A stretch of 64,000 nucleotides of DNA, taken from positions 5,155,501-5,219,500 of the forward strand of contig CM067526.1 in the NCBI GenBank assembly GCA_034509925.1. The letters run 5' to 3'. Below, piece after piece: positions 43,287 through 64,000 of this stretch (its first letter is position 1; every line of letters starts with the position of its first letter). Both the position numbers and the translations under genes were made by a program. The notes below the pieces were generated by a model that had not been told where the DNA came from, did not search any database, and worked only from the letters and a program-made list of their open reading frames with translations. The DNA comes from Hirudinaria manillensis (lineage: Eukaryota > Annelida > Clitellata > Hirudinida > Hirudinidae).

Positions 43287-46200
43287 ATGAATAAAGAAAC
43301 TCAAGGGGAATCCCTAGAGGCTCAGACTGCGAGGCCACACTACTCCATTGGCAAGCAACTCTGGGCCATCAAAGACACTCTCATCGTGGTTTTAGCGCCT
43401 ATCATCCTCTTGCCGATCATCATTTTATGGAACGAACCGGTTGATTGATTGCCATACGGTTTGATTAATTTGATTGAATTGCTAGTTATGGTTAACTTAT
43501 TAATTAAACAGCAAGGAAGATGTGCTTACGTGATCCTGATTATGGTTGTGTACTGGATGACAGAGGTCATCCCGATGGCTGTCACAGCCCTCATTCCCAT
43601 TGTCCTTTTCCCTTGGCTCGGTGTCATGCATTCGAGAGACATTTGCGTCAACTATCTCAAGGTAGAGTAACGAATTCAGGGCATTTAAAACATTTTGCAC
43701 GGACCTGTGAGATGAATCTCGAACTCATATTTATTAAAATTGCTTAATTAAATTGAAACTATCAAAATCAAGCAGGACAAAACATCTCTTAATTTCAGGA
43801 TGCAAACATGTTATTCTTCGGAGGACTTCTAGTTGCTGTGGCAGTAGAGAAATGGAACCTTCACAAAAGGGTGGCACTGAGGGTTCTTCTATTGGTAGGC
43901 TCTAGACCAAAGTGGTGAGTTATGCGTAAATAATGTTGAGTAGAAATTATTTGAAGAGACGTCAAATAATATTTATTGTCTGCAAGTGAAGTAAAGGTGA
44001 CAAACCGTTGAAATTAATTCAAGGATCATGTTTGGTTTCATGGTCGTGACAGCCTTCCTCTCCATGTGGCTTAACAATACTGCCACCACTGCCATGATGA
44101 TGCCCATAGCACAGGCTGTACTCACTGAACTCGATAACAATAGAGTTAAACAAGTAACTTTAAAATCGAAGACTGAACTGAAGCGAGTCCAAGATTCAAA
44201 AATGACAGGGTGAGTTTACAATTAACTTTGATCACAAAATGATTGATGGGTTTCTCGAAACTTTCTTTCAGTCCAAAATTGTTGCAATTGGCGTATTCTA
44301 ACCAAAGGGACAAACACTAACTGAATAATCATTGATGACTGACATGAAACTATAACATTATATTTCATGAACATACGTTGCAAATTTGATTATTTTCTTA
44401 CTTTAAAGAGAGGAATTAAGAAAGGCAGAAGACGAGATAACTAAGCAAGAGGAACTGAGCAATTTAAATTTTAAAAACTTCAAGACTGCTCTGAAACTGT
44501 CCATTCCATTTGCCTCGACCATAGGAGGAATTGGAACTCTCATAGGCTGTGGTCCAAATATCATCCTCAAGGGTCAACTGGAAATGTAAACATAAATTCG
44601 TTTATAAATTTGTTTTTAAATCTTTCATGACATAAATTGTACTAGTTAAAGTGTCGAGCGTGTGATGGACCATTAAAATATGATATTTCTTTCAGTCTCT
44701 ACTCGATTTCAACGATAAATTTTACCTCGTGGCTTGTCATTGGTTTTCCATCGATGATCATTGATCTCATTTTGGCGTGGATTTTCCTCCTCATCATATT
44801 TTTTGGACTGAAAGAAAGTTTCGGGAAATCCAGTGAGCCACCAGATGAGACGGCCAATGAAATAATCAGATTTGAATACGTTAGGCTTGGGTCTATAACG
44901 TGAGATTTCATGTAATTTTCGTCAATTAAAATGTTCGCGACATTAATGAGTAATATCCTCATTTTTTTCGATTGTTGTTTCAAGGTTTGCAGAATTAGTG
45001 GTTGCCATGAATTTCTTGAGTCTGGCGTTTCTTTGGGTCACGAGGGAGCCCGAATTTGTATCTGGATGGGCGGAACTTTTGCAGCACAAAGAGGTTGTTG
45101 AAGTCAGAAATTATACTGGAGATGTGGAGATAGTAACCAAACAAATAAAAACTACGTCGTAGGTTTTTTTTTTAATTACTGTTATTATTTCTGATTTGAT
45201 ATGAATTTAATTTCATCCACTTTAAATGCACTCGTAACGTGATATCCACCGTGATAATAGAAGATTCCAAGAATTACTCTGACTTTGTTCACAAGAATCA
45301 ATAAAACACTGCACAGTTGTGCGTGGTATCGGTAATGGTAAAACACGATTTAGAGCTTCGTCATCGTCTTCAAGTTCAATGCCTTTTTTTTTAATTTGTA
45401 CTTTTATTGAATTATTTATTTATTTAAGTACTTATGTCAATATTTTACTTCACTTTTATTAAACTCGATCTGTTAATTAATTTAATTTAATAATTTAATT
45501 TTAATTAAACGTTTCTCAGATTCGTCACCGATGCCAGTGTTGCCATCACGATTTGCGTCCTCCTTTTTATCTTGCCTTCGAAGCGTCCTAATTATTTGTG
45601 CTTCAGGAAGAGTTCGGGTAATTATTATTATAATAATTATTAATATTATTAATATTTCTGTTACTATTATTATTACTTATTAATATTAACTAATTTCAGG
45701 CAGTTAAGTGACAAATTAAGAAAATATTCTTCATAAACTCGTGCGATATTTTTCTAATAACTTTGTCTTTGGTATATCTATCTCAATAATTAAGAGAACT
45801 TTTCTACTCATTAACCAATGCACGATAAGTAAATTTAATATAAAAACTCGATAATAACTTGGATAAAGCCATTTAATCGAAAGCATTGAAATATGTTTGC
45901 AGACGAATCCGTGCCTGGACCGGCCCCACCTATCTTGGACTGGCCCACTGCCAACAGGCAGATGCCGTGGAGTGTAATCCTTTTATTGGGTGGTGGCTTT
46001 GCACTTGCCGATGCGTGCAAGGTATTAATATCAATAAATTAATTATTAAAAATAAATAATAATTTAATAGAGATTTAACATTTAACTAATCGAATTTATA
46101 TTTATATCAAGTATATTTTAATAATTATGAAGATTTTCGAGATATTCGCATTTATACTCAGTTAATGTTTTACGATGTTCCCAACATTTTTGTTTTTACC

Positions 46201-47089
46201 CGAATAACCTAACTGAAAATCTTGATTGTTGCAAAATTATATAAGAACTAAACTGAAATGAAACATTAAACATTAAACATGCTCATGAAATTGAAACGAG
46301 GGCGACTTTTTCTTACTGAATAATGAATGAAACATTCTTAATTTGTCAACTGATGCATAAGAAATGCAACGTATTTAGACTTTATATGCTATAATTATAA
46401 TATTTGACACCAAAGAAAGCAAAACATAGTAAAAAGTCTGTTGTTATTGCAGCACGATTAAAACTTTGTGGCTTCCGTTGGCAGGCATCGAAGTTGTCGA
46501 GCTCGATTGGAAACTTCCTCATCTCTCTGAAGAACCTGCCTGCATTTGCTGTCAGTCTCATAATGATCTTAGTGGCAACGCTGATCACCCAGTTCACCAG
46601 CAACATGGCAACGACCACCATCATGATTCCGATCCTGGCACAGGTTGCCGATCAAACGTGTATCAATCCCATGTATCTGTTACTTCCGGTCACCATTTCG
46701 GCGTCTTTTGCTTTCATCCTTCCCGTCGGAACTCCTCCTAACGCCATCGCTTATTCCTATGGCGACATCACCATAGGACAGATGGTAATTTCGTAATAAT
46801 TAATGCTCTATTATAACTTGAACGGCAATAATTTCGTTCGTTGTCAATATCACAAAGATTTAAAACGCTAAAGAAATATTTATTTATGTATTTTTTAAAA
46901 ATCCAATTCAAATCTAATTAATTTTTAAACAACTTTCAAATGGACCAGATGAAGGCAGGAGTTGTCATGTGCATCATTACAAACGCAGTCCTCATCTTTG
47001 CCGTCAACACGTGGGGATACGTCTTCTTCGATCTCGGCAACTGGCCGCCCTGGATCAAGAACACCCGATGTGCCCCGGGCGTGAATTAG
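43287..47089 (+). CDS. SLC13-family sodium-coupled anion transporter, copy A
   Basis: Plasma-membrane carrier of the INDY/NaCT/NaDC/NaS family (di- and tricarboxylates or sulfate with Na+). Eleven exons in phase: 43287-43439, 43512-43661, 43799-43914, 44024-44209, 44409-44585, 44696-44899, 44985-45158, 45520-45617, 45903-46021, 46485-46784, 46949-47089; 605 aa, normal for the family. Landmarks are [69 protein letters not shown] and the SLC13 signature [19 protein letters not shown], ending in [14 protein letters not shown]. The first substrate/sodium motif is NNT instead of the usual SNT, while the second SN- motif is kept. The glycine-rich segment [13 protein letters not shown] also departs from IGGTATLTG of human family members. 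Substrate cannot be told from sequence. Tandem to copy B. Confidence 0.93.
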
Positions 47090-48528
47090 CACTGAAGCTG
47101 ACCTCGAAACTAATAATTACCACCCTGACGCCTTACAATTACGAATTATTTTATAATTAAGAATTTGTAATACATATTGTATCATCAAATACAAGATGTT
47201 CTGATAAACAAAAAGATTGTGGTAAGGATATTATCAAGGCTTTTCAAAAGTTAGCATCGATAATTTGTTAATAAATTACTTAAATTCTTGTTCTCAATAC
47301 TTCGATTTCAAAGAATTGGATAATTATTGAGAAAGCAAAGGATTGAAATTGATGAGCTAGTTAACAATAATGGCAACTGGTATTTATTAAGGGTTTTAAT
47401 TTAGAAATAATAACAACAACAACAAAAAAAGAATGTATTAAACCAATCTTTTGCTCTTTATTGAGGTGGTCTAGCAACAAGGATGACGAACTAATTTCTA
47501 GAAAAAGGTGTGACTCGGAATTAATTTAATGAGATTGTGAAATACACGTCAGGCATGTTTTATTTAAATTATTTCCTTCATGGCATTTTCATGGCCATTT
47601 TGTCATCGTTCATCGTAAATTATTACGTGCACATTTTACAATTCAAAGATTTTCAACGTTTAATGCATAAATAAGCATATTTAAAAAATAAATGAGCATA
47701 TTTAAAACGCACAATAATGATAATAATTATTATTATCCTATTAATCAAGATTTTCAGAAACAGGACAAATCCTATTCACCTCGGAATTATGCGAGACAAA
47801 TTTCTAGTCTCAGAAATTCTGGTGTAGAGAAATATTTCGCGCCTACAGAGCTTAACGTGATACGTGCTAAGAATTCAAATTTAAATTTTATTGAGACTAT
47901 TTAGTAAGAAAACCATAGATTATAAAATATTACAGCATATCAGCATAACTAGCAACACTTTATAAGCTGTTTGTTTACGGTAATATTTTGACTTCGAATG
48001 ACTTCATCGTAAATTCCGAAACGTCGTTCACCGGTAATAAATAAATTAACATAAGCGAGTTTGTAAACGATTATTGTTGAAAAAAAGTTTCTAATCTACC
48101 GGATATAAATCGCACGAGTCGCAGTGGGATCTCCACTGCAGCAGCGGACTTGCATTGGCATTATGCACGGCAGAGGACACACTAAAGACACCCGCGTCGG
48201 TTAAGGACCGGTCATGCTTCGGCTTCCGAAAGTATTTTAAACACTTTACGGTTTTAAATTCTGTAAAATATCTGCAAAGAAACGTAAACAGGAATATTGT
48301 TTCGTTGCTAGTAGTTCATTTCCGCCGACTATCTTCCTGTAGGGAAAAAGAATCATTGAAACAGGGTCATTTACTTTACTTTCTGTTTAAAGTATAAATT
48401 TAAATTTAATATTTTATCTGAGTTTACATTGCAAACGAGGATTTTTTGCAGATGATTAAACAGCAGTGTTATTTTTGTGTTATTTTTGAAAAAATCTTCA
48501 GGACAATTGAAGAAATACAATTTAAGAA
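47090..48528. other. Spacer between SLC13 copies A and B
   Basis: It holds the copy A 3' UTR, AT-rich DNA, a 70-codon frame at 47692-47904 with no known feature, and the copy B promoter at its right side. A probable 5' UTR exon ends before the acceptor near 48501. Confidence 0.5.
48104..48110 (+). promoter_or_regulatory. Probable TATA box of SLC13 copy B
   Basis: TATAAAT is followed by GC-richer DNA, and about 390 bp later by an acceptor (ATCTTCAG) 28 bp before the start codon, which fits a non-coding first exon. Confidence 0.4.
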
Positions 48529-51500
48529 ATGGCCGATGTGGAAGCGAACAGTGGAAATCACGGCCAAAAATATCCACTACTGAAACAACTTTGGGCCATC
48601 AAAGAAACTCTCGTCATCATTCTTACCCCTTTGTGGCTTTTACCGATCCCTATATTCTGGAGTGAAAAGGTTGGCAGATTATTAGTTAATACTAATATTA
48701 TGTTGAAAAATCTGACGTCGAATGACAGCAAGGAAGATGTGCTTATGTCATCCTGATCATGGTTGTGTACTGGATGACGGAGGTCATCCCGATGGCAGTT
48801 ACAGCCCTCATTCCAATTGTCCTCTTTCCATGGCTCGGTGTCATGCATTCGAAGGATATTTGCATCAACTACTTGAAGGTAAGATTCTGTGTGGTTTTTC
48901 TTTTCTTTTCCATGATTCCCTCCTATGTCGCTAAATTTCTAATTTTTAAGAGTAAAATTAAAATTGTTTTATCAACAATTACAAATGAAGTACGATTTTT
49001 TTAAGGATGCAAACATGCTCTTCTTTGGAGGACTGTTGGTTGCTGTGGCAGTGGAAAAATGGAATCTTCACAAAAGGGTGGCATTGAGGGTCCTTATGCT
49101 CGTGGGATCCAAGCCTAAATGGTAAAGAACCGTGCATTATTTAAAATTCGCTTTTTAATTGCTAAAGCAACTCAATGAGAGGTATTAAGAGAACGGTTGG
49201 TAATAATTCAAGGATCATCTTTGGCTTCATGGTCGTGACAGCCTTCCTCTCCATGTGGCTTAACAACACTGCCACCACTGCCATGATGATGCCCATAGCA
49301 CAAGCTGTACTCACTCAACTCGATGATAACAGGATCAAACAACTGGCTTTGAAACACATTAAAACAGAAAAGTCTAAAGAAGGAGAAGAGCCCGAAGCTG
49401 ATCCGTTAGAATTCAAATATTTAAGATTTTAAGCTTTAGTGGAAATTAATTTTGTTTGTGACCGAATGTCATCCCTTCGCCCTAACTTTGTACGCTCTGA
49501 ATGTCTTATTAAAATTTAGACACATGTGGAATGCATTCAAAAATATATTCGTATCAAGATGATGATTGACTTTCAGAGAGACATTAGATCGAATAAGAAG
49601 GGATGATGACTCGTTGGCACCAGAGGAAAAGCAGAGCAACATGAAGTTTAGGAACTTCAGAACCGCTCTGAAACTGTCCATTCCATTTGCCTCGACCATA
49701 GGAGGAATTGGAACCCTCATAGGCTGTGGTCCAAATATCATCCTCAAGGGTCAACTGGAAATGTAAACATAAATTCGATTTGTTTTTAAATATTAAATAA
49801 CGTTTATGAAACTTTCATCGCATTAAAGCAAAATAATATTATTTATTTTAATAATATTTGTTTTGATCCTAACTATAAAAGTCTCACTTAATTCATCAGT
49901 GATAAAAAGCTGAAATTATCAATTAATTTCCATTTAATAGTGTCATAAGATAACGTTGTGGTTTATTTGTTAATTTATCTTTCAGTCTCTATTCAGTATC
50001 AACGATCAATTTTACCTCATGGCTCGTCATTGGTTTTCCATCGATGGTCATTGACCTCATTTTGGCCTGGATTTTCATCCTCCTCATATTCTTTGGACTG
50101 AAAGAAAGTTTCGGAAAGTCCTCCGATCCGCCAGATGACACTGCCAATCAGGTCATAAAAGCAGAATACGTTAAACTCGGAACAATAACGTGAGTCTTGA
50201 ATTGTTCAAATGTTGATAATGATGACAGTACTAGAAGGTGCTCATAAGGTGATGTGTTTTGACGGCTTCAAGATTTGCCGAATTGGTGGTTGCAATAAAT
50301 TTCTTGGCCCTGGCACTCCTTTGGGTCACGAGAGAACCCGAGTTCGTCCCCGGTTGGGCGGATTTGTTACGACACGAGGAGATCGTCAACGTGAAGAATC
50401 ATACCGATGGGCTGACCATTCTGACCAAGAAGAAAGTCATCACCTCGTTGGTTTTTGAATCACTTAATCGTAATTTGGAAAACAAAGACATTTGTAAATA
50501 TTTGTGATAAAATATTATATTAAATTGTAATAATTACGAGAATAACGTATGGAATCCATATTAAGGGCAATCGGCAATTGAAAATCGTTTGTAAACGATT
50601 CAGATTCGTCACCGATGCCAGCGTTGCGATCACAATTTGTGTTCTCCTGTTCATCTTTCCTTCCAAATATCCAAATTATTTATGCTTCAGAAGAAAGTCA
50701 GGTCGGTCCTTGAGACACATTTGTCATTTATTCGCTTTTACAGAGTAATAATATTTTTAAGCACTCCATTTTCAGCGTTATAAACGAAATCATAGCTGGG
50801 TTTTTTTTTAATTATTATTAATTACCTCATTTTGTCCCTTAAAGACGTGGCAAAACGTGGTTTTTGTGTTCCTTTTAATTAATTTTGTGTTGATTTTAAT
50901 TAAATAATATTGATTATTATAGAATAATAATAATAATAATAATTATTCCATAATAATCATTATATAATATATTCTATAGTAATAGAACATTCGTCTCAGT
51001 TTACACGTTTAAGGAGACAATACTTTAAGCAAAATGCACATCCAGCAGTTTAAAAGGAATGATGCTGGCATATCATTTGATTCTTTATTTACTTTGTCAC
51101 TTTAAAATTATTTACCAAATTAATTCATCTGCACGAATATAGAGTAATATGAAGTTAACCATTTAGTTAATCGAAATAAGTTAATTTCAAAATCTAACGA
51201 TTAAACTGTTATAATAATAATTACAAATTAAATGTAATTATCGATAAATAATTCTTAGACGAAGGACAACCTGGACCGGCCCCACCCATCTTGGACTGGC
51301 CCACTGCCAACAAGCAGATGCCGTGGAGTGTAATCCTTTTATTGGGTGGAGGCTTTGCACTTGCCGATGCGTGCAAGGTATTAAACATTATTAACATCAT
51401 AAGCTAGTGTAATGTTATACATTTTATTATACACGATATCGATGGCACTGTTTTTCTTTCGGCCATAAGAGAACGATATTTGATGATCTATTCTAGGATA

Positions 51501-52287
51501 GTAATGTGTTATTAATAATTCAGCGTGAATGGCTCTTTTCATTGAGATATGTTTGGGTACTAAATCAGCTCTTAAAAGCTGATATTTAAAATAATTACTT
51601 TTAGAGATATTTAATGTATTTAGTCTCAGACTTAATTTAAGTGCCTAAGTCGAGTCTGTTATTAATTTCTTTCTAGCAGAATTGCTTTTAAGAAGATTAG
51701 AATGATAAAATTGAGCACAGACCGGGATTTAAAAATTGCAGGTGTCCAAACTCTCTGACTCGATAGGCAGGTTCCTCATCTCCCTGAAACATCTTCCTGC
51801 CGTAATCGTCAGTCTGATCATGACTCTGGTTGCAACGCTGATCACTCAGTTCACCAGCAACATGGCAACCACGACCATCATGATACCGATCCTGGCTCAA
51901 GTGGCCGATCAAACCTGTGTCAACCCCATTTACCTGATGTTGCCAGTCACCATTTCGGCGTCTTTTGCTTTCATCCTTCCCGTCGGAACTCCTCCTAACG
52001 CCATCGCTTATTCCTATGGCGACATCACCATAGGACAGATGGTAATTTCATGCTAATTATTCATGGCATTGCGCTTAGATCGAACACAGTATAATTGCCT
52101 TGCTATAATAATCCTTATTTTTTATTCCTCTCTCAAAACTCAGATGAAAGCAGGGCTGGTAATGTGTTTTATAACGAACGCAATGCTCATCCTGGCAATC
52201 AACACCTGGGCTTATCTGTTCTTCGACCTTGGCAATTGGCCCACGTGGATCAAAAGTCTTAGATGTTCCGAAGCTTCCTCTCCTTGA
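48529..52287 (+). CDS. SLC13-family transporter, copy B (extra base in exon 9)
   Basis: Close tandem relative of copy A with the same eleven-exon layout: 48529-48669, 48729-48878, 49006-49121, 49213-49404, 49577-49762, 49986-50189, 50273-50446, 50604-50701, 51258-51377, 51742-52041, 52144-52287. It would encode about 607 aa. It shares [12 protein letters not shown] (NNT in place of SNT), [26 protein letters not shown] and the family signature. Exon 9 is 120 bp where copy A has 119. The sequence reads TGGCCCCACTG against TGGCCCACTG in A, a fourth C near 51299-51302. Read literally, the frame is lost before the [10 protein letters not shown] helix. All other exons are clean and conserved, so this may be a sequencing error in a C-run or a very young inactivation. 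The exon 4 donor (CC/GTTAGA) is weak but needed for phase. Confidence 0.85.
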
Positions 52288-53582
52288 CCATGAATGGCCG
52301 TGATGATGTCGACGACAATGATAATGATGATGATGATGATGATGATAGAAAGATGAGGATGATGACGACGCTGAAGAATTGGCAATGTTTAGCGCGACGC
52401 TTCCCTGTTTAGTCAGTAGCAGTTTCAACAGCCATGAATAATCAGCTTTAGTGCAGTCGATTAAGCGTAGATCCAAAAAAGAAAAAGTGAGACTGAATCA
52501 GCTCATCGTGTCGCCGGCGTTCGTCGTGCGCGTGGTAACCACTGCCATCCAATTCGACTTTCTCGTTAGATTGATGCGCCTCTGTTGTCCTCGCGACTTC
52601 AATAAAATACAGATCCTTCTAGGAAATGAAATTTCTAATCAGTCAGAATTTGTTGCCCAATTAAGAGGTTACTGTTCCTTTTCATTTCGAAGACTTAATT
52701 CATTTGAAGTTATTATGTTTCCAATGTCTTTACAATTCTTCTTTTTTTTGACGTTTCGTTGGAATATTGAAAATAAATTAAATCATTGTTTCAAACGAAA
52801 AAAATTTACTCATCAAAGTTGCAGCATGGAACAAAATGCTCGAATATCTTTGGCAAACTCGTTGACGAATTTATGAGTCACAGAGGAACGAAATACTGCC
52901 AGGTTGAAAAAATAATCTTAAAGAAAAGATCTTCAGATCAAAAGCCAATGATGTTCTAATGGATAAACCTTGAGAATATGTCGAAAAGCGTTAATGATCT
53001 CGGTTTGTATTGAGGCAGATGGAAATATCATCGTCTTGGAGTAAAAGTGGAGTAGATAGGCTGGAATGCTCTAATATCGTGCGCAATGAATAAGAAGTTG
53101 ATGAGTTGGAGATGGCATAACTGGGAGCAGCAGGCGTTGTTGCAAAGATGGTATTTGTATGTATGTATGTATATATTTCCTAGCGTCTCTACGAAGATAA
53201 TACAAACATGCGACTGTCGAGGAGATGTGAGCCTAAATAAATGATCCTAAATATTGAGTCAAGTGACTTTAAAAAAGGCGGAGTAAAACTTTTCATCATT
53301 AGAATGCTATGTACAGATGCAAATGTCTATTCAAACAACGAAGACTTGTTAACACCCGCATGCTCAATAACTCAATAAAACAAAATTAAAACCTATTTAA
53401 ATGCAGTTTATACAATTGAAATTGTATAAATAAGTTCACAGTGTTCCAACAAAAATGAGATTTCTCGGAGGTCGCTCGCTAGGGGATGATGACGATGACG
53501 ACGACGTTGAGGCGTTGTAGTCACACTAACTACACACATCTTAACAACAACCGCGCACCATCTCGAATCCCGAATAAATTTA
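52288..53582. other. Spacer between convergent SLC13 copies B and C
   Basis: 3' UTRs of both genes, an ATG/GAT triplet run at 52318-52350, and a GTAT run at 53157-53173. A 141-codon frame at 52451-52876 carries no recognised domain. Confidence 0.5.
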
Positions 53583-63882
<10,300 letters not shown>

Positions 63883-64000
63883 CTTTTGTTGGAAATGTTT
63901 ATTTTTATTTTTTAATTTAACTTATTTTTATAAAAAAAAAATTTAAAGATGAGAATATTAAATGTGAAATTTAGAACGAATTGCTTTCATAACGCACTGC
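63883..64000 (-). other. Intron of SLC13 copy C at the window edge
   Basis: AT-rich with a polypyrimidine tract on the minus strand next to the exon. No first exon is seen before the edge. Confidence 0.6.

Overview
The window is nuclear DNA of an animal, most likely a non-chordate bilaterian. The evidence is intron-containing genes with GT-AG splicing, animal-specific families (GABA-B receptor, serotonin receptor, Bicaudal-D, Cramped), AT-rich spacers full of microsatellites, and a short TTAGGG-type block. I cannot fix the phylum from the sequence. Exons below were read by hand from family alignment, splice sites and phase continuity; coordinates are exact only to that extent.

Left end (1-4746): a tandem array of a 326-bp unit, each unit carrying one minus-strand tRNA-Leu(UAG) gene. 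There are 14 intact copies and one cut in mid-gene. The array ends abruptly, 57 bp before an exon of a GABA-B receptor subunit 1 gene (4804-7876, +) whose upstream exons are not in the window. A two-membrane-segment protein of unknown family (8670-11596, -) is convergent with it.

Middle (13440-26315): a CRAMP1/Cramped chromatin-factor gene in ten exons on the minus strand, a long gene-poor, repeat-rich stretch, then a single-exon 5-HT7/5-HT1-like serotonin receptor (+). A second gene-poor stretch follows to 31.7 kb.

Right half (31783-64000): two N-acetylglucosamine-6-phosphate deacetylase genes (NagA/AMDHD2) in opposite orientation flank a Bicaudal-D dynein-adaptor gene. Then come three SLC13 (INDY/NaCT-like) sodium-coupled anion transporter genes, two in tandem (+) and one convergent (-) that runs off the right edge. 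Paralogue pairs show patchy near-identity that suggests gene conversion. The third SLC13 gene carries a single 1.27-kb exon that inserts about 420 disordered, acidic residues into the loop after the first SNT motif. The two tandem copies have changed that motif from SNT to NNT, and the second has an extra base in exon 9.

Functionally the right half pairs amino-sugar catabolism genes with carboxylate/sulfate-type transporters, but this looks like local duplication of neighbours and not an operon-like system. I found no recognisable viral or LTR element and no CRISPR.
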